From: Tenodera sinensis
Taxonomy: Eukaryota; Arthropoda; Insecta; Mantodea; Mantidae
Length of the DNA stretch: 64,000 nt
Assembly: GCA_030765045.1 (NCBI GenBank)
Contig: CM060962.1
Location: 94,885,912-94,949,911 of the forward strand
Direction of reading: 5' to 3'
Shown here: positions 1-50,438 of the stretch, one piece after another
Layout of the letters: the number at the start of each line of letters is the position of its first letter
How positions within the stretch are numbered: position 1 is the first letter of the stretch
Notes under the pieces: generated by a model
Told to the model about the DNA's origin: nothing
Seen by the model: only the letters and a program-made list of their open reading frames with translations
Databases searched by the model: none
Translations under genes and position numbers: made by a program

Positions 1-590
1 TGAAGACAATAGAGAGGAGATTCGTTTAGTCTCAGATAAGAACACCTACAGATAAATTAATTCTGAGCCACAGGAAAAACTCAATACCCAAAATTGTGCT
101 GCTTATCGACAGGTACTCCTATATGAGAACTTGTTAAATTGCTTCTCTCAAATTTGATAGGAAGTGAGCAGCCCTGGGACGGAGAAGATGATAAGGAGGA
201 AAAGTTCGAAGAGGTTTGCGGTTAAAGTGAAGAAAGGTTTCCTATCTGTGTCCGCTCTATAGAAGAAACGCAGACAGTGATCACAGACGTCGGAGAAATT
301 ACATGAGTATATTGACTGCTGCTTCTCCAAAATTTATTTCTAAGAGTCCTTATTGCTACGGTCCCAATATATTAAAAGAATTTTAGCTTCATTCACCGGG
401 ATTATTAGTATGGAAAGAATTTTTGCTACAAGCATATGAAGGGTATTAGAGCACGCGTGTAAGGCTTTAGCAAATGAACTACACATGTGTTACTAATCCA
501 GTCATAAACTACTTCTTAAATTCGAACGTGTGAGGAGGTAAAATAATGTTAGTAGGGATATAGATGGAAGGAAAGGATGAATGAAAAGTA
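1..590. other. Downstream flank of Vg, no feature seen
   Basis: AT-rich sequence beyond the presumed Vg transcript end. Short ORFs here lack any recognisable domain, and I see no repeat structure. Confidence 0.5.
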
Positions 591-611
591 TTTATCCCTG
601 ATGTATATTTC

Positions 612-617
612 TTTATT
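612..617 (-). terminator. Vg polyadenylation signal AATAAA
   Basis: AATAAA on the minus strand about 134 bp after the stop codon, following an A-rich run at 647-657 read on the minus strand. It would place the transcript end near 585-600 and give a 3' UTR of about 150-165 nt. Confidence 0.65.
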
Positions 618-750
618 TGTTGCAATTTTAAATAATTGTATATAATTTTTTTTTTTTGCTTTTACATCTGAAATGCCACACACTAAGCTAATAAGTGCCA
701 CAGTAATGGTGTTTACCCATGACGGACGACATTACACTGCAGAAACAGTA

Positions 751-39501
<38,751 letters not shown>

Positions 39502-39537
39502 GGTGACTGCTGTGGTTACAGCCGGTCTTCCGTCGGG

Positions 39538-39544
39538 TTATATA
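39538..39544 (-). promoter_or_regulatory. Vg TATA box
   Basis: TATATAA on the minus strand, 37 bp upstream of the ATG. With the usual 25-30 bp spacing, transcription would begin about 5-15 nt before the ATG, giving the very short leader typical of arthropod yolk protein genes. Confidence 0.8.
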
Positions 39545-39545
39545 G

Positions 39546-40110
39546 AGCTGGCTGACCACGAGCCACGAGGCACGGGGTCGACTCGACGTTCAGCATCATC
39601 AGCAATTTTACTTCTCGCGCGTGTATCACTGCAAGCAAATAAAACAACAAATATCTGCATAGATACGAGTAATAAAGTTGTTCTTTCGATGTTCACATGT
39701 CCATGGGATCGGCCTCCCAAACCATTAAAAAAAATTTGATCTGCTACATTCTTACGACTTTCTCTATCCACCATCGTTTATTTTTGCATAGTTTCTACAA
39801 ATTATTCTTACAAAACCCTCTTTATCTGCGGATTTTGTGTTATCGAAAAAAAGCACTTAAAGAATTAATTTCAATACATATTTCTGTGCAGGTACCTACA
39901 AAGAATGTGCAAAGGAGATGGAGAAAACCGAAGCGATGGTCAAATGTTTAAATACGGGTAATTCTTTTCATAACATCCTGAGAGATTGCTGGAAGACGAC
40001 AATACTTAAAAAAATGACCAGGTATTGGAAAAATCAATCCAATAACACCGAATATCTCGGAAGTGCTTAATGCCACAATTATTATTTAAAATAATTGTGA
40101 GTTTTAGACA
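39546..40110. other. Upstream flank of Vg
   Basis: Presumed Vg promoter-proximal region and distal flank. Apart from the TATA box and one CACGCG core I see no clear element; the short ORFs have no recognisable domain. Confidence 0.4.
39618..39623 (-). promoter_or_regulatory. Possible juvenile-hormone E-box-like site (CACGCG)
   Basis: CACGCG on the minus strand about 75 bp upstream of the TATA box. The Met/bHLH-PAS complex that mediates juvenile hormone response binds E-box-like CACGTG/CACGCG cores, and juvenile hormone drives Vg in many hemimetabolous insects. A 6-bp match occurs by chance often, so this is only suggestive. Confidence 0.25.
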
Positions 40111-40401
40111 TATTCGTGGTGAACGAAGCAGCATCTGGGCGGGTTTTCTCCTGGTTCTCCGTTTTCCCCTGCCACTCATTCTACCAATAATTGCTCCATA
40201 ATCACTTTTGCATTCATCCATTTCGCCTGCATTTCCTATCATCCTCTTCCTCACTCCCATACCGATACTTGACTGACCACCCGCTTCCAGGTCTTCACTC
40301 TGGTCAATAGTTTCCTGTGCTCCCCGACAGGCATCTGACCCTAGGCACTGGCTTGTTAAGTCCTAGGGGTTGTAAGTCCCACATAAGGGAAAGGTAATCA
40401 G
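40111..40401 (+). mobile_element. 5'-truncated SINE family A copy
   Basis: Starts inside the body (TATTCGTGGTGAACGAAGCA) and lacks the tRNA-like head. The rest runs through CGGGTTTTCTCCTGGTTCTC, GACCACCCGCTTCCAGGTC and TAAGTCCTAGGGGTTGTAAG to GGTAATCAG, the same 3' end as the 24,764 copy. Truncation at the 5' end fits target-primed reverse transcription. Confidence 0.85.
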
Positions 40402-42839
40402 ATAAAGGAGTTTTAAAGAGATCTACATTTTTTCTGTAGTAAATTTATATTTGCATCTTATGGTTTACTGGTTTTGCAAAATTACACAATACTCTCTCCG
40501 AATGAGCAAGGCTATATAGGCTATTCCAAGAAAATGAAAAATATTCATTTATTTTTCATGAAAGTTCCTTTGATGCGTGGTGTTATAATACAATTCATCA
40601 GAGCAGCTTTTGAAGAAATAGAAAATATCTATAAAACACACGTAAATGGCAGTTCCGTGTAGGGAGAATTACATTTACTACATTTCGTATTTAGAGTTAC
40701 GCTGTTCAGACACACATACCTACACACCTACACCTATGCACAAACATTGGAACGAACCTTTTTGTAGCTTTTTGTCAGGAGGTCAGAAACTTATTTCGGT
40801 GAAGTATTGATATCGAAATGTTGAGTGAAATTAAAAAATAAGCTGAATATTTTTCTAAGATTCACATTATCACGAAATTTCAAAACATTCTACCATAGCT
40901 GATATGTAATGGATTTTCCAAATTGTTGAACAATAATTCAGTTAAAAATCACTGAATACGCCATATTGCCTAAAATTGACGACAATAGGTATTTTCCAAT
41001 ATTTCAGTACAGCCTGAATTCCATTATATGGAACTTTGTAATAATATCAGTTAAGCTCTGAGGGAATACTGCACTGAAATGGCGAAAAGCTAATGCATAG
41101 TTGTTTTCCATTTTTAAGGGAAAATATCTACATCTCGTTTCTCTTCCTTCACCAATTTTCAGTATGATTTAGCGGTACTTGGTATTGAAACTGCTAAGTT
41201 ATAAAGCTTTGAAGCAATTTTTGCCATGGCCCTATGCATGGTGAGGGCTTAAATTAAAAAAAAAATTAAAAGCAATTAAAGTCGAATTTAATGTGATTTG
41301 CCACGCGTGATGAACGTTTCAAAAATTGAAATGTTTATGTTTGCATATTATTCCTGCAGATTAGTTCTTTACACTAAAATATTCATTAGTGTGACATTAA
41401 GGGTTTTCCTACAAAAGACGATAGACTTTCAATTTTCTAAAACCCAATAATTTTTCAGACGTCTCTGAAAACGCTGGAGTGTCAACGCTCCCTGTAGTTT
41501 TGTTAGAGATATTAAAGTGAATATAAAAATATGTGTAGCAAATACTACCAGGGACACTAATATTTTTTGCTCAAAAAGTACATTACAAAAACCAAGGGGC
41601 GTATTTATGCTAAAAGTAAAAAGAGCAGGAATACATCATATATTTTAACTATGAAAACCCTAAACCCTAAATTATACTTGATACAAGAAAAGGCTCTCAA
41701 CATATATTAACTGCTAAGAAATTATACTACAGGTAGAAAAGGAACAAATTTGCATTATGTGGAGTATTAAACAACGTACAAGAAAATTAGGTTTTAAAGA
41801 TGAACCCCCTATTAATTAGCACACATCTACACGTATCTATTTAAACGTCACGCTTGGTAAGTGACCAGAAAGGCAAAACTGCACGTGGATAGTGAGTAAA
41901 ATTAAATAAGGAATTAAACGTTTAAAAAGTATTTTTATTAAACATTGTATCACCAAATTAATATTAAGTATCTTTAAAGAGTATCTTGGTATTCTGACAA
42001 ACAATTTACGGCTTAATTCGCCTTTTGGGAAGCAATCGCTTCTCTTTAGTGCACATGTCCCACATGGCGGATTTTTCATCCAAAAAGTATCTTTGAAGTT
42101 TTCAGCTTAAGTTCCTGAAAAGTAGACATTTTGAACCACCTATAGTTCTGTGGTAATGTATTTCAGTTTTTAAAAGATAAGCTTTTATTTGTTTGTTTAA
42201 CAGTTGAGTGACATGTGCTTTGTAATTTGTTCCTGGAAACCTCTGAGAATTATATATTATATTTATAATCTAATTTTTATTGTTAAACATTTCCACTGTT
42301 GGATAACAAAATGCCATTTTGAGAATTAATATTCCGAAATTGTTTACTGAATTATCAGTATATATATTCGATACATAACTTTAAATTTAATTAACTGAAA
42401 ACGTTAAGTTCAAAGCAATTATCAACGAATTTAACTGAAATAAATGCTGCAGTCACATATAAGGAGTACCTATTCAAAGTTTAGGTCAATATTTAAAATT
42501 GTAAAGTATTCAGTTTTAAAATTCGGCATATTTTAGGAAAGGGACCCTCAGGGCGGAAATTTTTACAAATTTATGTATATCTTAAATATAAGCATCCAGA
42601 TTTTTATACCTACACTTGGATTCTTCAAACCTAAAGTTATTTTTATGTGTTATTTATAGTTTTCCTTAAAAATTTTATGACATACCGTTACACCTTGAAG
42701 GTAAAGATGCAAATACGTTTTTAAAATACTCATAACCATGAAACCTTTGGATTATTTAAAAAATTATGGTTATTGCTTTTTTTAGTTTTGGAGATCATAG
42801 GCTGGAAATACCAAACAAATTGGATGAAAATTCCATCAG
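40402..42839. other. AT-rich intergenic sequence, no feature seen
   Basis: No convincing ORF, repeat or RNA feature. Open frames are under 85 residues and show no domain or codon pattern like that of the Vg exons. Confidence 0.5.
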
Positions 42840-42852
42840 ATAGAGCACATTC

Positions 42853-43318
42853 TTCTTTCTTTCCTTTATTACCCTCCCTTATGTAGAACTTGCACCCCCT
42901 AGGACTTACAAGCCAGTGCCTAGGGTCAGACGCCTGTCGGGGAGCACAGGGACCTTTGGACCAGACAGAGTGATGACCTGGAAGCAGGTGGTCAGCCAAG
43001 CACCAGGTATGATAGTGAAGAAGAGGATGATTGGAAGGGTGATAATAGAGCAAGGTGGAATGGAGCAAGGGGAAACCGGAGAGCCCGGAGAAAACCCACC
43101 TAGATGCCGCTTCGTCCAACACTAATACCACATGCGAGTCCCGCCTAGGTGGTAGGCAAGCGGTCTTACCACTCGGCCACGGCGCCGCCATTATACTTCC
43201 AGATTCAGGGAAGGATGAGGAATAATCCTGGCTGGAGAAAAGTTCCTGCCGGGAATCGAACCCGGGACCCCTTGCACAGCAGGCAGGTGCTCTACCGACT
43301 GCGCTACGGGGCCAGCCA
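42853..43318 (-). mobile_element. Heterodimeric SINE (two different tRNA heads) with one target-site duplication
   Basis: Read on the minus strand, the element opens with GGCTGGCCCCGTAGCGCAGT and B box GGGTTCGATTCC (43318-43225, tRNA-Ala-like), passes through a short linker, then starts a second head, GGCGGCGCCGTGGCCGAGTG (43189), which is SINE family A and ends near 42,868 with a pyrimidine-rich tail on plus. The 13-mer ATAGAGCACATTC lies at 42840-42852 and again at 43319-43331 and encloses both monomers, with none between them. This indicates one insertion of a fused element. Confidence 0.85.
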
Positions 43319-43331
43319 ATAGAGCACATTC

Positions 43332-45060
43332 AACGATGCAAAATACTTGAATTACAACTTGCAAGAGAGAAGATAGTAAGTTGTAAATTCCATATTAACT
43401 AAGCACGATATTCAGAATTAAAGTCACCCTGAAGGGCATTCAAATGCTAACGAGATCTAAAATGCAAGTAAATCACGCTTTTAAAGAGCTTAGGGGTTTT
43501 TGTTTTCCATTAAGAAAAAAATAAAGTGATGTTTTAAAATATTTCGTTAGAATGTAATCTAAACTATTCCTAATAATAAAACCTATAGTATAAAATGCCA
43601 CTGTTTACGTCACCTAAAATAATTACTGTTGTGTCTACTTTTTCAAACAGAAAGATTTACAATACAAATTGTTTGCTTTTGTGTGTTCTGAAGGTGCGTT
43701 TAGTTACGCATTGATTTATACACATTCAGTGGCAATATTTACTATCTCAAAATTATTCTTCCCAGCACTTTTGCACCACGTGCCTTAAGGAATTTAATTA
43801 ATATTAGTATGTGTCGTTGTATGATGTTTATAGCATTAGGCAAAATATTGGTATTTTGGGTTCCTTCTTGATTGTTATAACTGGACTATAAATTATTAAC
43901 CATGACATTATCCTTCATTACTTCCAGTCCCCTGTATTAATCTGACACAATATGACGGGAAAATTGTAAGAGCTAGTCACCTAGCCCGCTTTGCTCTTTT
44001 TCTCCTATTAATCAAGTGAAATAACTGCTTAAAACCTGCATATTTTGTGGTGTGATGGAAAACAACCTAACAGTCAACCGTTTACAAAATAAGTTTACAT
44101 TATCATAAAATAATAAAAAGTTGTTTAACCACTTGAAATCTAGGAAAATATACAGGCAAAACTTTGAAATCGTAGAGGGCAAGAACCTAATAGGACTTAT
44201 ACGTTTTTTAGGGAATGTTCATTGATAACATTCTAATTCTTATGCAAATGTGTGCAAATTATACTTTAACCATTATGAGCATCTTTGAGAAAGTCGAACA
44301 AATGGAATGGTTCAAGAAAGCGATATTTCCTGAAAGCCTTGAACTTACATTCTCGGGAAGATGCCGGAATCAAGTTCCAAAGCTTTTCGTTTTCAAGCTA
44401 TAAATTTAATGTGCAAATGTACCTTTTTCCAAGATTACCACATTGTATAGGTAATAGTTCCCGAAGCATGCTTCCTTCATTAAAAACTTAAGATGAAATT
44501 TATTTACTTATGGTTTAAGAATTCAGTACATTCTCTCTCTACCTTAGATAAAGGTGACGGAAAGTGATACAGAATTAACCCTTTCGGACAAAAGTATTTT
44601 ATGTTATATTCCTTACTAAGTTACGTTTATCAGAGGGACTGGGAGTATGTTTCAATGTTCTTTACCTCTCAAAAACTGTACAACAACGAATTTAATAAAT
44701 TAAAATCTCAAGTATTTTAACAAATATTGTCAAGCATTGTCATAATGAGTGTGTAAAAACTGCTACAAGGAGAATGGAGACTTCGCAAAACACATAACTA
44801 CTATCGCCACCACGGTTACTTTTACACTTACAGCTATAATATCTGTTAGAGCAAGCAACAATTGTAAGTGCTGTTAAACCCGAATGAGTAAATCCCATCC
44901 CAGTAAATTACTTCACTATGGCTTATTTTTATAGGAATAGTAATACCTATGAAATCATTATTTTGTAATCGCTGCATAGAATTCCTAAAATTAAAAACAA
45001 TGAAAATCTGAAATTAAAAAAAAAAAAAAAACATGTAATGATATCTAACTGATGCAAACC
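43332..45060. other. AT-rich intergenic sequence, no feature seen
   Basis: Nothing I can support. Short open frames near 44,215-44,490 overlap in two registers and lack any recognisable domain. Confidence 0.5.
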
Positions 45061-45065
45061 AGTAT

Positions 45066-45560
45066 GCCAAGCATGATGGTCCCGCGGTAACGCGTGAAGC
45101 TCTAATTCGGGAGCTCTCATTTTGAACTCCCCGGACCTTGCCTTTTTAATGATTTTCTCTAGTCGGTATGCGAATGCTGTTTTTTTGTCATTTACCACGA
45201 TTTCCTTTCCATAATTTCCCCTTCACTCCGTTTCCTTCTCACGTTTCAGGCGTGCTTCTGGATTTTGTGATGGATGGTAGTGCCGGACATATGGCACTAA
45301 AAGGAAACAGTACTCCTCGTAGACACTAGCGGGCTGCTAGGTCGTCGGGTCGTCAGCTCCATTGGTGGGACGGTCCCTGAGCCTGTAACTGTTAAGATAC
45401 TTCTGCGCCTCTCTGTGGTCTGATTGCTTGCAGCCTACACCCTCCTGTGGTTCCTTCACTTCATCCCTTCCTCCTTGGAAGGGTGGTAGCCACAATAGGT
45501 ATATGGCGATCGCAGTGTGCGAAGTGTCCCCTTAGTTGCATAACTATATACAGACGGGTA
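45066..45560 (+). mobile_element. Long SINE-like element (family M), copy 1
   Basis: Head ATGGTCCCGCGGTAACGCGT with a decayed B box, then a body with ACGATTTCCTTTCCATAATT, CCGTTTCCTTCTCACG, CGCCTCTCTGTGGTCTG and CATCCCTTCCTCCTTGG, ending AGTGTGCGAAGTGTCCCC. The same blocks occur in the same order at 62,238. About 495 bp is long for a plain tRNA SINE. Confidence 0.7.
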
Positions 45561-46300
45561 TTAGGGCTTTTCGTTATCATTCAAATAAAATATTTGTTTC
45601 CTGGTTTATTGCAAATACCATGTATAATGAAAACATTGAAGAAAATGTTGGGGATCTTGTACATTATTAAACTTCTAATTCAGGAGAGAGAAATTATTAT
45701 CGAAAATAGGTAGACCGTGGGAATACTCTAGGAGTGAATAGCTGACGTCATTCGCCGTTAATTCATGAACAGTTGCAAATTCCTATATCCCCTGCGCTTA
45801 AAAAATACAGTTTCTGTACACTGGAGAGTATGAAAAACCAACGTTTGTCAATTTTCTTTGTACACCGAGTGAATTGCTTATAACTAACATCGAAAATATT
45901 TGACTGATGGGATTTTTTCACAAAACACAAGTTCAGCGTGAACTCTTAAATACGACAAATGTGAAGGTTACTACAAATATCAGTAGTTTTAGAATACATA
46001 TCTAGCACAAGGTTACATTCTTCTGAGGAATGCTCAACGAATTTTACAGACTAACCAGAGAAGATGAGAATGCAAAATTGTAACACAAATAGCTAACGAC
46101 ATGTGGTTACGGAAACATTTAAATAGGAGCTGTCTGCTTTATTTATGTGCTAAACCGTGTTCTTTAAATATGTACATACACCTCAGTTATTTGTGTTGTC
46201 TAAAGGAACAGGTGCTTTGTGAATTACATCTAGTGTAAGATACTTGATTTATCACAAAGTTCTTTGCTTTAGCTGTGTAGCCGGAGGATGCATTGTACTA

Positions 46301-46352
46301 GTGAGCAAGTGAGTGATTAGGGTTTAAGGGCCCGTCAAAAGCTTGTTCATTA
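46301..46352 (+). repeat. Short conserved module, copy 2
   Basis: GTGAGCAAGTGAGTG, then GGTTTAAGGGCCCGTC and TTCATTAGAG; the GTCGACAAC core has changed to GTCAAAAGC. Confidence 0.5.
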
Positions 46353-47913
46353 GAGCCCCTGCAGTGTACAAAATAATATCTGGATTCAGATAGCTAATCT
46401 ACTTCTCCAAAGCAGCTCTTGCCTTAAGCGACATAATTGAGCTGTATGCATCTGAAGCATACTGAGGAACTACATAGATACGTATCTGATGAAATCACTG
46501 TATGTTTTGTATTTTTATACTCTTGAGGGTCATGGGCAATCATTTGCCTCATTTCTGTAAAATACGTCATTGGCAATATGATGTTTTGCATTTCACTGGA
46601 ATGCACAAAATTGTAAAGAAGTGTAACGGTTATTTACATATTTCATCCTCTGACTTCATTAGTCTAGGTTCATACCTCAGATTTGAATCTACCGTGACCA
46701 AGGTGGTTTTATATATTTGTCCCAAATATTTGTCCTGGGGTAAACCATGTTTATTAGAGCTTTTGAACAAAGCTACAGACAAGCTGCTATCTTTTTTTTT
46801 GTTTTTGTTTTTGTTTTTTTTTAATTATATATACTAATACTAACAATAACAATAATAATGAATAATAAATAATTAATAAAAAATAAACTAATGAAATCAA
46901 TAATATAAATAATTTAATCATACAATAATTATATGATAATAACAATAAGTGCAAACGAAAATAATAACAATAACTAAAACTAATAATAAAATGCAATAAA
47001 AGCAGTAACAAAGGAACAAACATCAGTGAAACATTACGTACCTTCATGTTTTTATGGACTTTGTTACGGCAGATTACAATCAGTAATACGTAAGGTTAGA
47101 CAATAGCAACATATACAGTAGTGAGTTTACCCCTGGAAAATAAACTCTTGTATGTAAAACGGAAAATACTCTGAGACTGTTCTTGTCCATCATCACGGAC
47201 TACACACGATAGTTCAAGCATGTCTTCGCTTATAAACAGCAGAAAGTTCGCCACCACCACTGGCACCCACTGCATAGGAATTACGCCGTACATACCCAAA
47301 AGACGGCTTGCGTGGGCCACGCATACATATAATTTGTTTATTTTACTTTTTTGTGAGTAGAAACCTTTAGTTATTTCCAAGCAATTAATAACAACAAAAA
47401 TAATATTAAGAACAGTTTTTGTCGCATTTTAACATGTAAGTCACCTCGCGTGAAGTTCACGTTTGAGACAGTGACGCGGATGAACTTCGAATTTGCAACT
47501 GATGTGCGCGATGTTTGTTTCTCAATTTCTTGGGATGTAATGGACCTATTTCAATGCAACAAACGCGATTCTTAATGTTATTTTGTATACTATAAATTCC
47601 GTCCCCTCAAAAATAATATAGGTTTTCTATTTAAGGAAAGCTTTTATGCTGAAAATCGTATTTGATTGCACTTTTAAATGGCATATATCAACCTCTTTAA
47701 TGAGCCCATCCCTTACTTTCATGCTTGTGAAAATTGTTCATTAAATAAGATTTTCCCGACTCACCGTCCACTTTGTTTGATTTGGCGTCCTATATGGCAT
47801 TATGAAGGATGGTAAAAGATGTATAACTACTGTAGTGTCATTACTTTAAGTAGGACTACTTGATCCTTTTATGTATAAACCTTTCCATATTAATAACACT
47901 GCCACCGCGTACG

Positions 47914-47970
47914 AGCGAGTGAGTGAGTGTGTGGGGTTTAAGGGCTCGTCGACAACGAGGTCATTTGGGC
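47914..47970 (+). repeat. Short conserved module, copy 3
   Basis: GAGCGAGTGAGTGAGTGTG, then GGTTTAAGGGCTCGTCGACA and ACGAGGTCATTTGGG. Best match to copy 1. Confidence 0.6.
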
Positions 47971-48290
47971 CAACCGCGCACGACACAAATGTATTTGGTA
48001 TACTAACCTTTAGCTTCGATTGTTACTTCCATAAACCAATATGCTCAAATTATTGTTGTTTTGGTAATAAGGTATAATGTTTATAATTCTGAGCAAGTAA
48101 ATAACATAGATAAATAAACCCATTAAATGCCATTAGAGCAAGGGTCTACAACCATTGTAGGAATTAGCTCAAAGAGAGCTAGCCTGTGGTAGCTACACCT
48201 CTTCTAACTTCTTCATGTTAACTTTTTATGTCCACTGTGTTCCTATTTCTACCTTAAGTTAGCTTCCCCCTAATTTGCTTCTACTTCACT

Positions 48291-48449
48291 CTATAACAGT
48301 GTCCACTGTGGTCCTATTACTGTTCTGAAATCTTTTGCCCATCTTCGCGTTGGTCTTCCTGCGTTTCTCCTCCCCGTCTCGGATGCCACACTGTCGTCTC
48401 TTAAGTCCATCTTTACTACTTCATTCTGACTATGTGCCCCAACCCACCC
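48291..48449 (-). pseudogene. Non-LTR retrotransposon reverse-transcriptase tail relic
   Basis: On the minus strand one frame reads TGRRNAGRPTRRWAKDFRTV followed by IGPQWTLL and a stop at 48293-48291. This is the well-known C-terminal tail of many LINE reverse transcriptases (R-R-x-x-G-R-P-x-x-R-W-x-D-D, then G-x-x-W). Only the last 50 or so codons remain and the upstream RT core is not visible, so it is a dead 5'-truncated copy. Confidence 0.75.
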
Positions 48450-48460
48450 CCCAAGTCAAT

Positions 48461-48648
48461 CTGGGTGACTCAGTTGGCTAGACGCTGGCCTACTGACCAA
48501 TGGTTTTTAAGTGTGCTTAAAAACGGTAGCTCCATGACAGTAGATTTACTGGCATGTAAAAGAACTCCTGCGGGACAAAATTCCGGCACACCGGCGACGC
48601 TGATGTGATCCTAGCAATTGATAGAGTCGTTAAACAACAAAATAATTA
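48461..48648 (+). mobile_element. SINE family F copy lacking its B box
   Basis: Same body as the 36,069 element (TTTTTAAGTGTGCTTAAAAA, GTAGATTTACTGGCATGTAA, CGGGACAAAATTCCGGCACA, TCGTTAAACAACAAAATAA), but about 40 bp between the A-box half and the body is missing, removing the GGTTCAAATCC B box. It ends at a C run (48650-48662). Confidence 0.75.
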
Positions 48649-48669
48649 ACCCCCCCCCCCCCTCCCCCA

Positions 48670-49660
48670 GTGCCATTTGGTTTTCCTGACTCTTGTGCCT
48701 ACGTCTTCTATGCCACAGAAATTAGAGGAAACCACTTTGTTGCACGAAGACTGTATCAGCAACGGGTTCCCCGATATCGTTTCCCTTCACGTTATGTCTT
48801 CCGGCGCGCTGTTGTGAGACTGCAGACGCACGAAACTCTAAGACCAGTCCCTACAACAAGGGATAGGCCAGTTTTTTTACGGGATCAGAATGATGTTCTG
48901 CTCCTATTTCGCGAACACACGCACATGAGCATTAGACAAGTCGCAATCGAGTTAGGACTGGGCAACACTTCCATTCATAGGATGATTCTAGGACAGAAGT
49001 GGCACCCATACAAACCTCAGCTGGTAAAAGGGTTAACATAGAATGATTTTCAAACCAGAAGTACCTATTGCAGTACAATGATAAGCTGTTTCCAACAATA
49101 TCCGAGCTTCACCAGCAAAGTTCTTTGCTCAGTTGAATGTACCTTCACCAACATAGGCAGTGTATTTTGTTGGGCAAACCGCGATCCTCGATGGTTCCGT
49201 GAGGGTCATACCCAGAATCGGAGGAAGCTGAATGTGTAATGAGTATTTTAGGCGATCATCTTATTGGACCAGTTTCCTGGACTACGAACGCAATGGAGAA
49301 CTTTTCTTGAGCTTCCTGCAGACTCAACTAATGTACGGTGAGGTTTTAGTATCTTTCTCGCAGGCGCTGGCCACATATCGCAAGCTACAGCTGGATGGTG
49401 CCCAGGCACCTTATGACTTACTTGTGCAGACTTTTCTCCATTTTGCTTATCCACGGAGGTGGACAGGTCGCGGTGCGCCTATATCCTATCCTCTTGTTTG
49501 CCGGACCCCACATTCCTAGATTTCCTTTCATTAGGAGCAACCCACAACGTTGCGTTCCTCCGCAGACGCATACTTCCTGCTTGCTGCGGGACACAGAGCG
49601 GCGTTTTCACCACTGCATACGCAAGGAGCGGATGTGAACAAAAATCGAAGGATAAATAAC
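48670..49660 (+). pseudogene. Broken Tc1/mariner-type (IS630 superfamily) transposase
   Basis: The first frame (48670-49041) holds an N-terminal helix-turn-helix region (ARRLYQQRVPRYRFPSRYVF) and a second HTH ending in SIHRMILGQKWHPYKPQLVK, like the HPY boundary of such transposases. Conserved pieces then continue in shifted frames: VECTFTNIGSVFCWANRDPRW (family: S-D-E-A-x-F-T-N...N-P-R-W; here the catalytic Asp and Glu region reads VEC), GDHLIGPVSW, LDGAQAPYD (second catalytic Asp kept) and RRWTGRGAPISYP followed by loss of the third catalytic site. Frameshifts and stops make it inactive. Terminal inverted repeats were not identified. Confidence 0.85.
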
Positions 49661-49699
49661 AACATCAAGGTATATGTTACACATAATGGTACTCTTTGT

Positions 49700-50438
49700 A
49701 CCACAAACAATCATATATCAGCTGTACTAGGAAATAAAGTATGAGTTTTGCTTTGTCAAAACAGTCATGTTATTTCAGTTTACTGTAAAAACCGCCTCAA
49801 ATTTTCATAGCGTAACAAAACATTTGCACTGTCTTCTGTATCGCATTACTTGAATTTTATGAAAGTATTTTCATTAGTCCCTCGAATGATCACAACCTAT
49901 TTTGACGAACACACACCACTAAGCTTACAGAGCCACAACCCTGATTACAGTACACTTTGGTTGAATTTTAGATCCCTGTAACATGCAACCAATCTTACCG
50001 GTGCACCATGCGCATTTACGAATTATGACTTCAAGAAATGGACGGTGAATCGGGAATATCCTGTATAAAGGTACCTACATACATTAAAAGATATATGCAT
50101 CAACGTTGGTTTTCTTGTTGCTTGCTTTGATGAACATCATCAGCACTGAAACTATTGAAAATTTAGAACACTCGCTATATAATTAAGCAATGACAGTGCT
50201 AGTACTGGATAATGTTGTTGCATATGCTGAATTGCTCTTTGAAAGAAGGTTATATAAACCCTTGTTCCTATGTAATCATTCAGATATTTCGAAATGATAT
50301 TTTCTTTGACATCTAAATTTAGTTTTTATAATGAACTGTTTCGGTGAAAGCACTGAACCAAAGGATTTGAATGCTGGTTTTTCAAGACGGCAGCTTTAAG
50401 ATGTCCTAGCACTGAATTAGCGCAGCAAGTTCTGAATG
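49700..50438. other. AT-rich intergenic sequence, no feature seen
   Basis: Region between the transposase relic and the tandem duplication. I could not find the terminal repeat expected for the transposon. Confidence 0.4.

Noticed and set aside
47096..47380. 94-residue minus-strand ORF with a hydrophobic segment
   Set aside because: No recognisable domain, no convincing splice sites or start context, AT-rich surroundings. Cannot be told from a chance open frame.
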